A DNA stretch of 64,000 nucleotides from Chryseobacterium sp. 7. Its GTDB lineage: Bacteria; Bacteroidota; Bacteroidia; Flavobacteriales; Weeksellaceae. Of this stretch, positions 26,602-36,277 are shown piece after piece (the stretch's first letter is position 1; every line of letters begins with the position of its first letter). The notes beneath the pieces are model-generated. The model was given only the letters and a program-made list of their open reading frames with translations, was not told the DNA's origin and made no database searches. Made by a program: the position numbers and the translations under genes. Location of the stretch: assembly GCF_003663845.1 (NCBI RefSeq), contig NZ_RCCA01000001.1, positions 558,001 to 622,000 of the forward strand. Direction: 5' to 3'.

Positions 26602-27090
26602 TTACTTCGTCACATTCTTCATCATTTTTTCTACAAATTCAAAAGCGGCCGGGCAGATCACTGTATTTTTCAGCATTAAATTATTAATCTGATAGATCTT
26701 CTTACGGTCTGTATGAGGATATTCACGGCAGGCTTTTGGCCTTATTTCATAGATAGAACACGTATTATCACTATTTAGAAAAAAGCAGGGAAGATTCTGC
26801 AGTACTTTGTCATTATCTTCATCTACCCTTAAGAATTTAGCTTCAAAATCAGCAGACTTCATACGAAGATGCTTAGCAATACGCTCGATATCCTTTTCTG
26901 TATACAAAGGTCCTGTTGTCTTACAGCAATTGGCACATTGCAGACAGTCTATTTCATCAAAAACTTCCTCATGGGTTTCCTGTACAATATAATCGAGGTT
27001 CTTGGGCGGCTTTTTCTTTAATCCGTCCAGAAATTTTTTATGATCCTTTTGCTTTTGTATGGCTTGTTTTTTATAAAAATCTAAATTCAT
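26602..27090 (-). CDS. YkgJ family cysteine-cluster protein
   Basis: This 162-aa protein has the PF03692 cysteine cluster: DCLQCANCCKTTGPLY near residue 50 and, later, CFFLNSDNTCSIYEIRPKACREYP. These are proposed to bind zinc or an iron-sulfur cluster. No catalytic activity is established. Its start directly abuts the stop of the upstream ion-channel gene, so the two are cotranscribed. Confidence 0.85.
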   Translation of the reverse strand: MNLDFYKKQAIQKQKDHKKFLDGLKKKPPKNLDYIVQETHEEVFDEIDCLQCANCCKTTGPLYTEKDIERIAKHLRMKSADFEAKFLRVDEDNDKVLQNLPCFFLNSDNTCSIYEIRPKACREYPHTDRKKIYQINNLMLKNTVICPAAFEFVEKMMKNVTK

Positions 27091-28062
27091 TTATTCATTA
27101 TTTCTCACAAAATCCGGAAGCTCTTCTTTTTTGTATTCATTAATTTTATCCAGATCCAGAATAGTGGTAAGATTTTCTTTGCTTGGATAATACATTGGGA
27201 CAAATTTAGCCCCGTAAACAATTTCACCCGTGGTATACGAAGATCTTTGAACTACTGTGTTTGAAAATACTTCGTCAAATGCACGGATCTGTACAATAAG
27301 CTCAATATCCGTATTTTTAAAATCCTCTTCGGAAAAGCCGTAAAACGGAGAATTTTCATCAATCTTATGTACTACCGTCCAGTTGAGCGCCAGTGTATTG
27401 ATCTTGCTCATCTGAGTATCTAGCCTGTAAAAATTATTTTTAGCAACGCCATTTTCTATCACTTCAATAGCTGCTGAAAGAATAACATCAGCATCCGTTA
27501 ATGCATTATTTTTATAAGGAGCCAGCCTGAACATCAGTGCCGGAGAATCCTGAAACGGTGCAATAACAGCTATATCAGAAAACCTAAGGAAAGCCCGTGG
27601 TCTTGAAAATCTTCCGTAGAAAAGTCCGGTTGCAATGGCAAAGGTAAGCAATCCCAGAAAAGCTTCAAAAGTAGCCACAAGACTTGCCAAAAAACCTACC
27701 GGGGCTATTCTTCCGTAACCTACCGTGGTAAACGTCTGGGAACTGAAGAAAAAAACATCAATAAATTCATTCAACGGATCACTTTTATCAATTCCGGTAA
27801 GATGTTCCACGCCAATCAGATAATAGATCATGGCAAAAAGAAGATTGACCAGAATATAAGCAATCACCAGATACGAGATAAAACGGAATGATGAAAGATT
27901 CAGCATCGTATGATACCAGCTTAGCCTGTTGAAAACATTCACCCCTTTTCTCTGAACATTCGGAAGGCCGTCTTTATTGATAAATCTTCCGGATGCATTG
28001 GTTCCGAAACCGCTGTTCTCAGCATTTTTCTGCCGGATCTTTTTTCTGAATCCTCCTGTCAT
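27091..28062 (-). CDS. Inward-rectifier (KirBac-type) potassium channel
   Basis: This 323-aa protein has two membrane helices flanking a pore loop with the selectivity filter TTVGYG (in FTTVGYGRIAPVGF). A cytoplasmic beta-rich IRK domain follows, with SPRAFLRFSDIAVIAPFQDSPALMFRLA and LNWTVVHKIDENSPFYGFSEED. The basic N-terminus (FRKKIRQKNAENSGFGTNASGRFINKDG) is also family-typical. It conducts potassium across the inner membrane under control of cytosolic ligands. The YkgJ gene follows with no gap. Confidence 0.9.
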   Translation of the reverse strand: MTGGFRKKIRQKNAENSGFGTNASGRFINKDGLPNVQRKGVNVFNRLSWYHTMLNLSSFRFISYLVIAYILVNLLFAMIYYLIGVEHLTGIDKSDPLNEFIDVFFFSSQTFTTVGYGRIAPVGFLASLVATFEAFLGLLTFAIATGLFYGRFSRPRAFLRFSDIAVIAPFQDSPALMFRLAPYKNNALTDADVILSAAIEVIENGVAKNNFYRLDTQMSKINTLALNWTVVHKIDENSPFYGFSEEDFKNTDIELIVQIRAFDEVFSNTVVQRSSYTTGEIVYGAKFVPMYYPSKENLTTILDLDKINEYKKEELPDFVRNNE

Positions 28063-28124
28063 TGTATATCATTTGTTTTTTTAAGTTGTTTTTATACTAT
28101 TTCATCTTTTCATTAATTCCTGCA

Positions 28125-28132
28125 CAAAGATA
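28125..28132 (-). promoter_or_regulatory. -7 box for the KirBac-YkgJ unit
   Basis: The minus strand reads TATCTTTG, with a possible TTG 24 nt upstream, about 63 bases before the start at 28062. Confidence 0.45.
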
Positions 28133-28167
28133 AAATATTGTTTTGATGAATTTTATCAATTGATTCA

Positions 28168-28200
28168 TTTGAGTTTTAAATTCATTTTGGAGTACATTTG
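28168..28200 (+). promoter_or_regulatory. Promoter of the truncated globin gene
   Basis: TTTG (28168-28171), a 21-nt spacer and TACATTTG (28193-28200). The start codon follows within 5-14 bases, so the mRNA would be nearly leaderless. Confidence 0.65.
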
Positions 28201-28204
28201 GAGT

Positions 28205-28585
28205 ATGAAAAAAATGGAGTCAAGAGAGGACATTGAACACCTTGTCAACTCATTTTATGCCAAAGTAGTTAAGGATGAAACCATAGGATTCTTCTTTAAT
28301 GATGTCGCTAAAGTAGATTGGGATAAGCATCTTCCCAAGATGTATTCTTTCTGGGAATCAATCCTTTTCGGACAGATGACCTATAAAGGAAATCCAATGG
28401 GTGTACACTTCCCGATTAATGAAATACAGGCTATGGAACAGAAACATTTTGACAAATGGCTGCTGCTTTGGCGTACCACCATTGAAGAAAACTTTGTAGG
28501 GGAAAATGCAGATATGGCAATCTATAAGTCTGAAAACATAGCAAAACTGATGGCGTTTAAAATGGATTTGGCGAGAAGGTTGTGA
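28205..28585 (+). CDS. Group III truncated hemoglobin
   Basis: Starting at the ATG just after the -7 box gives about 126 residues (MKKMESREDIEHLVNSFYAK); the next ATG at 28214 is equally possible. The 2-over-2 globin pattern is visible: FYAKVVKDETIGFFFNDV, WDKHLPKMYSFWESILFG with the E-helix region, and HFPINEIQAMEQKHFDKWLLLW with the proximal-histidine helix. Group III members bind oxygen or nitric oxide, and their physiological role is not settled. The upstream in-frame extension precedes the promoter and is rejected. Confidence 0.85.
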   Translation: MKKMESREDIEHLVNSFYAKVVKDETIGFFFNDVAKVDWDKHLPKMYSFWESILFGQMTYKGNPMGVHFPINEIQAMEQKHFDKWLLLWRTTIEENFVGENADMAIYKSENIAKLMAFKMDLARRL

Positions 28586-28678
28586 TGGAATCCAGACTTT
28601 CTGATTTCGAGATATGGGGTTTTGGGTGCATGATATGAATTATGGAATCTGAAATTTATTTCAAGTAAATTGTTCTTT

Positions 28679-29749
28679 TTAAGGAACAATTACCGTAAAA
28701 ATATAGGCTGCCAGATTTACCAATAGAACAGTTCCGTACAGGATATTTGTTTTTCCCCGGCTTAAAGAAAGCATTACGATAAATACAGATAAAGAAAGCA
28801 GGATAATATCTTTTTTGTCCAGGCCTAACACCAGCGGAATATCATACATGATACATACCGCAGAAACCGCAGGAATAGTCAAACCTATACTTGCCAATGC
28901 TGAACCCAGTGCAAGATTTAAGCTGGATTGTATCTGATTGGCTCTTGCTGCACGTATGGCAGCAACACCTTCAGGAAGCAGTACCACAGCTGCAATAATC
29001 ACCCCAACAAGGGATTTCGGAGCCCCAAGACTTTGTACCATTCCTTCTATTGTATCAGATAGTCCTTTTGCCATTAATACGACAATAACAAGGCAAATCA
29101 CCAGAAAAATAAAACTGATAAGAGTTTTGGGCAACGAAGGAATATAATGTTCTTCCGGATGTTCATCAGGAACAATAAAATAACTTCTATGGCGCACAGT
29201 CTGTACCATCAGGAAAACGCCGTAAATAACAAGACATGCGATGGATATAAAAATAAGCTGCGCTTCATTATAGAATGGTCCGTTGACACTTGAAGTAAAA
29301 TTAGGAAGGACAAGGGTAAGTACCAGGATAGAAACAATACTCACCAGATAAGTCGTTGCTGAGGTTCTTGCGAAGAACTGTTCATGATATTTAACACCGC
29401 CTACCAGAATACATATCCCCAAAATTCCGTTAAGAATAAGCATTACGGCAGCAAAAACGGTATCTCTGGCCAGCGTGATCGCCTGATCTCCGCCGGCAAC
29501 CATCAGCGAGATGATCAACGCCACTTCAATAATGGTGATACAAAGCGCCAGGATAATGGTTCCAAAAGGTTCTCCTACTTTATGAGCCACTACTTCTGCA
29601 TGATGCACTGCTGATAAAACACTCGCAATTAATAAAACACCTGCAAGGATATCATAAATAACACCATTTCCCATTAAACCGGAAAAGTAGTATCCTACTG
29701 CCAGAATAGGAAAAATATAGGTATAATGTAAAAGTTCTTTTAGTCTCAT
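28679..29749 (-). CDS. Calcium/proton exchanger (ChaA-like, CaCA superfamily)
   Basis: This 356-aa protein has about eleven membrane helices in two halves. Each half carries an alpha-repeat: VGEPFGTIILALCITIIEVALI in the first and VVLLPEGVAAIRAARANQIQSSLNLALGSALASIGLTIPAV in the second, with the acidic residues that bind the cation. It extrudes Ca2+ (or Na+/K+) in exchange for protons at the inner membrane. It is transcribed alone, with no regulator nearby. Confidence 0.85.
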   Translation of the reverse strand: MRLKELLHYTYIFPILAVGYYFSGLMGNGVIYDILAGVLLIASVLSAVHHAEVVAHKVGEPFGTIILALCITIIEVALIISLMVAGGDQAITLARDTVFAAVMLILNGILGICILVGGVKYHEQFFARTSATTYLVSIVSILVLTLVLPNFTSSVNGPFYNEAQLIFISIACLVIYGVFLMVQTVRHRSYFIVPDEHPEEHYIPSLPKTLISFIFLVICLVIVVLMAKGLSDTIEGMVQSLGAPKSLVGVIIAAVVLLPEGVAAIRAARANQIQSSLNLALGSALASIGLTIPAVSAVCIMYDIPLVLGLDKKDIILLSLSVFIVMLSLSRGKTNILYGTVLLVNLAAYIFTVIVP

Positions 29750-29815
29750 ATCGTGACTACAAAATACAAAAAATCTATGAATTTTTCAATCTTAAAAGAA
29801 AATATTAATAATATT

Positions 29816-30154
29816 TTAATGAGGCCAGAAGTTAAAGTCCTGATAATCTGTAAACATATGAAACAGCAGCCCAATTCCTATAATCCTTATATTTCCTTTA
29901 AAGAACAGCAGCAAAAAATACACCGCAATGGCATAATAGGAATGTAAAAAATGAAAACCTATGCTTTCTCGTGATGGGTCAAAAATAGGATTGGCAAAAA
30001 GATGGTCCAGGTCTACCAACATGGTAGCCAGAAGAATGAAATAAGCCTTCTTCCAGTTTTTACGATAAAAAATCAATGCAATAAAGACCGGAAAAACGAG
30101 ATGTAAAAAATAATGCGTAAAGGTCTTGAGCAATGCAATATCTGATGGAGCCAT
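29816..30154 (-). CDS. DUF6122-type small membrane protein
   Basis: This 112-aa protein has three or four membrane helices and conserved His/Asp residues in HYFLHLVFP, MLVDLDHLF and FHFLHSYY. The layout resembles a minimal YdjM/DUF457-type integral-membrane metal hydrolase core, and I recall it as DUF6122. Activity is unproven. It lies 27 bp downstream of the three-gene DUF4836-like operon and may be its last gene. Confidence 0.6.
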   Translation of the reverse strand: MAPSDIALLKTFTHYFLHLVFPVFIALIFYRKNWKKAYFILLATMLVDLDHLFANPIFDPSRESIGFHFLHSYYAIAVYFLLLFFKGNIRIIGIGLLFHMFTDYQDFNFWPH

Positions 30155-30181
30155 TAATGATAATTTTATTCGGTTGTATGC

Positions 30182-31420
30182 TTACCAGCGTAAAATTAAG
30201 GGTAATTCTCCGTTTTTTGCTTTTATTTTCACCCAATAATCTTTTGATTTATTTCCATAGAGCACATAGTCTATATTGGAAATGATCCTTTTCTCATTGG
30301 CATTCAGTGTTTTTAATGAAGAACAGAGCAAATTATTATTTCTGATCAGAATATAGTTTTCTTTTCGCTGAGGAGATAATGATACGGGCTTCCGGATTGA
30401 TTTGATCGCAACACCATCATTATTTCTGTTGATCTGGTTCGGTTGAAAAGGAATTGCAGTGAATTGATTTTCGTTGTTTATCCACTTTTTAGACTGGAAA
30501 TATTCCCATGTCTTTTCTGGAGCACTACTTTTAATATCAATGAAATAATTAGGCTGGGTAATTTTCTGAAAGGTCTTTTTTTCAACTTCATTGAAATTAT
30601 CATCATATTCATAGCTGATGATAGTATCATTCACTTGTTCAAGATCTGCTGTTGCCTTAAAGTAGGAAATCTGTGAAGAGTCAGCGATACTTTTATTGAA
30701 AAAACGGCTGATGTTTCTTACATTTTCTTTGTCTAATTCCAGATCTAAAAAATGTTTTTCTTTTTCCAGTTGAGAACCTATAGCATTAAAAAATTCTGTG
30801 TTTGAATTATTTTTGATTTCAATTTCATCCTCATTTAAATCAATAGAAAAATTCTGAATCTTTTTCCCGGAAATGAATGAAATGCTTCCTACCGAATTAT
30901 TGATTAACTGATCTGCATTCAGAACAGCATTCGAAGAAGATTGAAGAACTTGTTTCTGAATGGTTTCAAAGGCCAAATCTGAAGTCCCCGCAATACAATG
31001 ACTTCCATTAATTACAACAAAAATCTGATCTTTCTGAAAACGGTTATTTCCTTTGGTAACAAAGTTTTGCTTCTTTAAAAAGGTGATGAATTTTTTCGAA
31101 TCTTTCAATTCTAAAACAGTATACCATTCGGAGAATTTGGTGTCCTTAAGATGAAAAATCTGCAGAAAGTCCGGAATTCTGATCCCTGCATCTTTCAATG
31201 AACCTGAACTTTTACCTTTAGACTTACTTCCAGACCACTGTGAAGGGTGCATTGCCAGGTTGAAGAGGTATTGTCCCGTTAGTTTCTTTATATCCATTAA
31301 AATTACTGCATCTGCGTTTTCAGGAATATATCTGAGGTTTTTATTCTTATAAAAAGCAACAAAGTATACTGCAATAGCAAGCAATACAATTAACGGGACA
31401 ATAATCTTCTTTTTCTTCAT
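30182..31420 (-). CDS. Envelope protein, paralogue of its upstream neighbour
   Basis: This 412-aa protein has an N-terminal membrane anchor (IIVPLIVLLAIAVYFVAFY) and an extracytoplasmic part that starts YIPENADAVILMDIKKL. It shares order and local sequence with the 671-aa protein encoded directly upstream: a VLELKDSKKFITFLKKQ strand-helix, VVINGSHCIAG, and YEYDDNFNEVEKK (neighbour: YEYDADFNEKEVKK). It abuts the upstream stop with no gap. The DUF4836-like assignment is tentative and no enzymatic motif is visible. Confidence 0.55.
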   Translation of the reverse strand: MKKKKIIVPLIVLLAIAVYFVAFYKNKNLRYIPENADAVILMDIKKLTGQYLFNLAMHPSQWSGSKSKGKSSGSLKDAGIRIPDFLQIFHLKDTKFSEWYTVLELKDSKKFITFLKKQNFVTKGNNRFQKDQIFVVINGSHCIAGTSDLAFETIQKQVLQSSSNAVLNADQLINNSVGSISFISGKKIQNFSIDLNEDEIEIKNNSNTEFFNAIGSQLEKEKHFLDLELDKENVRNISRFFNKSIADSSQISYFKATADLEQVNDTIISYEYDDNFNEVEKKTFQKITQPNYFIDIKSSAPEKTWEYFQSKKWINNENQFTAIPFQPNQINRNNDGVAIKSIRKPVSLSPQRKENYILIRNNNLLCSSLKTLNANEKRIISNIDYVLYGNKSKDYWVKIKAKNGELPLILRW

Positions 31421-33436
31421 TTATAAAATTTGTGGTTTCTCTTCTGTTTCTTTTGTTTTAAAAATCTGATCGAACACATCAAAGAAATACATTAAGCTGT
31501 TTTCCGAAGAATCTTTAATATTATAATTCATTTCAGTCTGAATGCTTTCTCCTTTCACTTCTGTTTTATAATACATTTCGCCTACATTTTTTCTGATGGC
31601 ATCCAATGTTTTTCTCTCTTTTGGAGTTTTAAATTCTTTGTCAAGGCCTGTTAAAAGTTTCTTGATATCTAATCTTCCGGATAAAGGATATTTCGCTGAA
31701 TCTTTGGCCCATTTTCTGGATACGTCAGACTGGTTTACTGATAAATTATTATCGGCAGAACTCATCAGATACACTACCCCATCTTTTACGGTAAAGAATA
31801 ATTGATCAATATATCCCCCATTTTTCTCTTCTTTGAACGTGTAAAGATTTCCTTTTTTAGAGAATCTTTTAGATAGTTTTTTATTGGTTGCCAGCATATC
31901 AAAAATACGGTTCCAATACCCTTCATTTTCCGTTGCAAAGGCGAAAGTGAAATTAGGAACAGCAATTTCTTTAGTCTTTTTTACTTCTTTTTCGTTGAAA
32001 TCTGCATCGTATTCATAATCTGTATATTCTACTGTTTTGGATTTCAATTCGTTCAAAACAAAGATTCCGTTTCCGGGTGCAATTTTGGTAATGGCTTCTT
32101 CGTCAAGAACAATTTTCATGGTTTCCATCACGAGTTCCATTTCTTTTTTGTACTCATTTTCTCCTGAATTCTGAAGAAGACTGTACATCATATCGAAACA
32201 TTTTGCTCCATTGACGTTCATTGCATAGTAACCAACGCTTTTTTCATTGATGAGCTCCAACAGTTTTTTATTTTTCTTTCCTTTGTAAATGGCAGAAATA
32301 TTGTTTTGAATGTCAGGATTTTTGTGCTGATAATTATTCACCAGCCTCACTTTATCCTTATCAAAATACAGATTGTAGGAATAGTTGGAGTCGTAAATAT
32401 TTTTGAAAAACTGCCCATAGCTATAGAACTTCGTCATTTTCCCATAAATCCCGTCATTTACAATTCTTCCATAATCTGTATAAACAAAAACATCGGAATT
32501 GGCATCTCTGAATTTCAGCATTTCTTTAGGAGCTTCAATCTCTAAATTTGAACTGAAATACTGGTCAAAACGATCTTCAGCATTCTTTTTTACTATTTTA
32601 AAGTTTTCTCTTCGGATAGAATCCTGCTCTTTTTTGTAAGCTTTATCTTCTTCCTCATCATATGCTTCATTAGGCATTTCCTCTCCATTTTCAGGGTTTT
32701 CAGCATGTTCCTTTTCTTTAGGATATTGATGATGCTTTTGCAGATACTTGATATCTTTCTGAATTCTCGCTATTTCCAGATTATTGTCTTTAATGCTTTC
32801 TTTCAGATACTTAATATCATCCTTAAGGCTTTTGATTTCCTCTTTATAGTTAAAAGGTTTTTCCGGCTCATCGGTATAAGCACTGTCTCCGGCATCTACT
32901 GCAACACTGTCTACAGCTACTGCTGTACTGTCTGCAACAGCTTCAGTAGACCAAATATCTTTATAAGGCTTGGTATAGCTTATCATGCTAAGAACTGCGC
33001 GGCTTCCGTTCCACGCCACAAAAACATCATCATTAATATCTACATAAGAATAGTTTTTTCTACTGGAAACTTCCTGTCCTTTTTTCTTTACAGAATTAAT
33101 GAACTCCTGAAACTTTTCCTTATTATCAATGATAAAATGCGTGTTGTACGTCTTAATAGAATCATTAAAGCTTGCATAATGATACTGAGTCGCATCATAT
33201 TTGATTCCTGTTTTGGAATAATCTGTCCATGACGGGGCTTCTTTGCTTTTTTTGCTTAGCTCATGAAGCAGCGGATTCAGTTTATTCCAGTTGATTTTAT
33301 TATTAAGCTGTTTTCCGTTGACTTCCATATAAAATACGGCATCAGACGGTATTTTCATACCGTTTTGGGCAAAAGCCAGTGTAAAGCCAAAGAGTACAAA
33401 AATAATTTTTTGTGTTTTTAAAAAGATAGATTTCAT
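31421..33436 (-). CDS. DUF4836-like secreted protein
   Basis: This 671-aa protein has a signal peptide (IIFVLFGFTLAFAQ) and begins IPSDAVFYMEVNGKQL, a form seen in DUF4836-type Bacteroidetes envelope proteins. Residues about 200-290 contain a charged coiled-coil-like segment (EEIKSLKDDIKYLKESIKDNNLEIARIQKDIKYLQ). The rest is a repeated beta-alpha architecture shared with the 412-aa neighbour. It is the middle gene of an operon led by a lipoprotein. Function is unknown. Confidence 0.6.
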   Translation of the reverse strand: MKSIFLKTQKIIFVLFGFTLAFAQNGMKIPSDAVFYMEVNGKQLNNKINWNKLNPLLHELSKKSKEAPSWTDYSKTGIKYDATQYHYASFNDSIKTYNTHFIIDNKEKFQEFINSVKKKGQEVSSRKNYSYVDINDDVFVAWNGSRAVLSMISYTKPYKDIWSTEAVADSTAVAVDSVAVDAGDSAYTDEPEKPFNYKEEIKSLKDDIKYLKESIKDNNLEIARIQKDIKYLQKHHQYPKEKEHAENPENGEEMPNEAYDEEEDKAYKKEQDSIRRENFKIVKKNAEDRFDQYFSSNLEIEAPKEMLKFRDANSDVFVYTDYGRIVNDGIYGKMTKFYSYGQFFKNIYDSNYSYNLYFDKDKVRLVNNYQHKNPDIQNNISAIYKGKKNKKLLELINEKSVGYYAMNVNGAKCFDMMYSLLQNSGENEYKKEMELVMETMKIVLDEEAITKIAPGNGIFVLNELKSKTVEYTDYEYDADFNEKEVKKTKEIAVPNFTFAFATENEGYWNRIFDMLATNKKLSKRFSKKGNLYTFKEEKNGGYIDQLFFTVKDGVVYLMSSADNNLSVNQSDVSRKWAKDSAKYPLSGRLDIKKLLTGLDKEFKTPKERKTLDAIRKNVGEMYYKTEVKGESIQTEMNYNIKDSSENSLMYFFDVFDQIFKTKETEEKPQIL

Positions 33437-33453
33437 GACTATAGTTTAGAAAT

Positions 33454-34122
33454 TTATTGAAAAATAATTGTGTTTTGTATTTGTTTTTTCTGAAGGATCA
33501 AATCCAGAATATCAGCCTCCAGTTTAAGTGCTTTTTTATTGGGAGAAAGTACGTAGGTATTATTTGTTTGTGATTTTACCGTGCTTTCGAATTGCATAAT
33601 GGAAGTATATTTTGCATCATTAAAAACTTCCTTGTCTGCCTTACTCATCTTGTCGTAATCCGCTTTGAAGGTATTGACTTTATTCCTTGTCAATGTCTTT
33701 TTTTCAAGATTCTGGCTGTAAACCTGGGTAGGAACCATTTTGCCCAATATATTCTGAGCCTTCAGTTTTTCCAGACCAGCATTGATATTTTCAATTTTCT
33801 TGAAATTGCAGCTTAGTTTAATGATATAATTATCAAAATCCATTGATGTTTTCACATTGCTGATACCAGGAGTTCCTTTGAAAATTCTGGCAGCTTCATT
33901 GATTTTATTTTCAATTTCGGCCTTTTTGGGAACCTTTTTCCCGTTAATGGTTTCCATTTTGGAGATGGAAGCCAGTCTCGTCTTGCTTTTGCTGGCGTTG
34001 AGAATGATGGTATATTCTCCCGTTCCGTTAGCCTTTACATTCACTTTATCAAGGATATCGAAACAGCTTGTTAAGAACAGCAATGGGAGGCATAGAAGAA
34101 ATAATCTGAGAAAATTTTTCAT
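33454..34122 (-). CDS. Lipoprotein heading the DUF4836-like operon
   Basis: The ATG at 34122 gives MKNFLRLFLLCLPLLFLTSCFD with a lipobox Cys; an extension of ten residues upstream overlaps the promoter region. About 222 residues. The mature part (VNVKANGTGEYTIILNASKSKTRLASI) resembles the start of outer-leaflet lipoproteins with repeated beta-sheet units, but I do not recognise a named family. It lies 17 bp upstream of the 671-aa gene. Confidence 0.65.
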   Translation of the reverse strand: MKNFLRLFLLCLPLLFLTSCFDILDKVNVKANGTGEYTIILNASKSKTRLASISKMETINGKKVPKKAEIENKINEAARIFKGTPGISNVKTSMDFDNYIIKLSCNFKKIENINAGLEKLKAQNILGKMVPTQVYSQNLEKKTLTRNKVNTFKADYDKMSKADKEVFNDAKYTSIMQFESTVKSQTNNTYVLSPNKKALKLEADILDLILQKKQIQNTIIFQ

Positions 34123-34139
34123 GATTTGTTTTAAAGCCA

Positions 34140-34147
34140 CAAAATTA
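34140..34147 (-). promoter_or_regulatory. -7 box for the DUF4836-like operon
   Basis: The minus strand reads TAATTTTG, 18 bases before the chosen start. No clear -33 element is seen. Confidence 0.4.
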
Positions 34148-34242
34148 CTCAATTTTGGCCTTAAATCCTTATTAACTTTGATTTTTCGGCCATAAATAGC
34201 TGTTTCCCGGTACTTTTTCAGGGGAAAATACGGTACTATTTT

Positions 34243-34959
34243 TTAAACACGTCCTTTCAGATAATCCTGACGAAGATCTTCGTCCAGTTTTTCGATAGCA
34301 TACCGAAGACAGGTTCTGGGCATTTCTTTGTAATGCTGATTCAAATAGCTGATAAGTTCACTTTCATTTTTATTCCCCATTTCCCTTAATAACCAACCAT
34401 TTGCTTTATGCATCAGATCGTGGGGATGTTTCAGGTTTCTGGCTACAAACTCCTTGGTAAGATCAAACGAACCTTTTTTAATGTAATGCATGGTCCCCAC
34501 AACAGCAATTCTCTTATGCCACATTTCTTCAGATTCCGAAAGTTCTCTGAGAAGGTTTTCTTTCTGATTTTCAAATGTATATCTACCCAGAATCTTATAA
34601 CAGGTAGAGTCTACCAGATCCCAATTGTTGACGTAAGGAAGATGATTCAGGTAAAAAGCAACTACTTCTTCTTTTACGGCTTTATCTTTTGTTTTTTCAA
34701 ACTTTGAAATCAGCATAAAAAGAGCTGTAAGCCTATGCTCATGATATTTTGAAGAAAGTAATAGACTAAGATCTTTTAAACTGATTTTCGAATAATATTC
34801 TTTGGCAACAGAGCGCTGATCCGGAACCGTTACGCCCAGAAACAAATCGCCTTCACCATATTCTCCTTTTCCTGTCTTGAAAAATCTTGGAAAGAATTCT
34901 GCCTTTTCAGGAATGGATAGAACAGCCAGCGATTCCTGTATTTCTTTAACAATGCTCAT
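34243..34959 (-). CDS. DNA alkylation repair protein (AlkD-like)
   Basis: This 238-aa all-helical HEAT-like repeat protein is of the AlkC/AlkD superfamily, which excises alkylated bases such as N3- and N7-alkylpurines. Family segments are GEGDLFLGVTVPDQRSVAKEYY, HEHRLTALFMLISKFEK, YVNNWDLVDSTCYKILG and HDLMHKANGWLLREMGNK. The Asp and Trp residues of the substrate cleft are plausible within these blocks. It starts 8 bp after the antiporter stop and is the last gene of a four-gene operon headed by hflX. Confidence 0.85.
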   Translation of the reverse strand: MSIVKEIQESLAVLSIPEKAEFFPRFFKTGKGEYGEGDLFLGVTVPDQRSVAKEYYSKISLKDLSLLLSSKYHEHRLTALFMLISKFEKTKDKAVKEEVVAFYLNHLPYVNNWDLVDSTCYKILGRYTFENQKENLLRELSESEEMWHKRIAVVGTMHYIKKGSFDLTKEFVARNLKHPHDLMHKANGWLLREMGNKNESELISYLNQHYKEMPRTCLRYAIEKLDEDLRQDYLKGRV

Positions 34960-34967
34960 GTGACAAG

Positions 34968-36254
34968 TTAAGCGTTTTCTTCTACAGCAATATTTTCCTG
35001 TTCTTCCTCTTCTTTGGCAATCTTATTAGGATTGGCTACTTTAGCAATGGTAAGCCCCTGAACAATGATCGAGAATACAACAACACAATAGGTAATACTC
35101 AAAATAATTTCACTGTATTCACTTTTGGGAATAGACATCGCCAGTGCAATTGAAACACCGCCTCTGATTCCTCCCCAAACCAAAACTTTTACTGTCTGCG
35201 GACTGAAGCTTCTTCTGAGTGAAGTAAATTTTGTAGGGCCCCAGATGGAAATAAATCTTGCAAAAAGAACAACTACAATCGCTGCTAATCCCGGAATCAT
35301 AAAATGTTTGAGATCTTTAATCATCAAAAGTTCAAATCCGATGAACAGGAATAATACGGCATTCAGAATTTCATCAATCAATTCCCAGAACTTGATCAGG
35401 TAATCCTGAGTTACCGATTTCATTTTGAAACTTCTGTTGAAGTTCCCCATAAACAATCCTGCCGCAACCATTGTCAATGGCCCGGAAATATGCATCTGGC
35501 GGGCAATAAGATATCCTCCCATCACCACAGAAAGCGTTACTAGTACGGAAATAATATAATCATCTACCTCACGCATCAGCCTTGAGGTAACCCACCCCAG
35601 CAGAACTCCGAGTAAAAGACCTCCTCCTGCTTCTTTAAGCAAAAGTAATCCTATGGTTTCAACACTCAAATCCACCTCTTTTCCGACTGCCAGCTGTAAG
35701 ATTACGGTAAAGACCACAACTGCCATACCGTCATTGAAGAGCGATTCTCCGGCTACTTTTGTTTCCAGGGATTTTGATACATTAGCCTGTTTCAGTACAC
35801 TCAGAACTGCTACCGGATCGGTAGGTGAAATCAAAGCACCAAAAACAAGACAGTAGATAAACGGAAGCTTAACCCCCACATAAGGAAGCAGATAGAACAT
35901 TCCGAATCCTACTACAAAAGTAGATATCACAACACCTACCGTGGAAAATATTACTACAGGTCTGAACTGTTCTTTCAGGTCATTAATATTAATATGAATT
36001 CCTCCTGCAAAGAGCAGAAAATTAAGCATAGCACCCATTAAAACCTCCGTAAAATCGATGCCGTTCATAAGCTTATGAAGATGCCCGAAAGTTCTCGGAA
36101 GCACTGTTTCTCCGAACATTACCAGAAAAATAGAAACCACAATGGCGATTACCATAATTCCGATGGTGCTCGGAAGTTTCAGAAACCTGTAATTAAGATA
36201 GGCAAATATTGATGCTAATACGATTAATGCTGAAAATGAATAATATAACTCCAC
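34968..36254 (-). CDS. Na+/H+ antiporter of the CPA1 family
   Basis: This 428-aa protein has about twelve membrane helices and no regulatory cytoplasmic domain beyond a short acidic tail (KEEEEQENIAVEENA). CPA1 signatures are GALISPTDPVAVLSVLK, GESLFNDGMAVVVF with the transport ND motif, and GGIRGGVSIALAMSIP. It exchanges Na+ or K+ for protons across the inner membrane. It is the third gene of the hflX operon, 23 bp after the DUF4919 gene. Confidence 0.9.
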   Translation of the reverse strand: MELYYSFSALIVLASIFAYLNYRFLKLPSTIGIMVIAIVVSIFLVMFGETVLPRTFGHLHKLMNGIDFTEVLMGAMLNFLLFAGGIHININDLKEQFRPVVIFSTVGVVISTFVVGFGMFYLLPYVGVKLPFIYCLVFGALISPTDPVAVLSVLKQANVSKSLETKVAGESLFNDGMAVVVFTVILQLAVGKEVDLSVETIGLLLLKEAGGGLLLGVLLGWVTSRLMREVDDYIISVLVTLSVVMGGYLIARQMHISGPLTMVAAGLFMGNFNRSFKMKSVTQDYLIKFWELIDEILNAVLFLFIGFELLMIKDLKHFMIPGLAAIVVVLFARFISIWGPTKFTSLRRSFSPQTVKVLVWGGIRGGVSIALAMSIPKSEYSEIILSITYCVVVFSIIVQGLTIAKVANPNKIAKEEEEQENIAVEENA

Positions 36255-36277
36255 TAAGTGTTTTTTAATTTTTAAGA

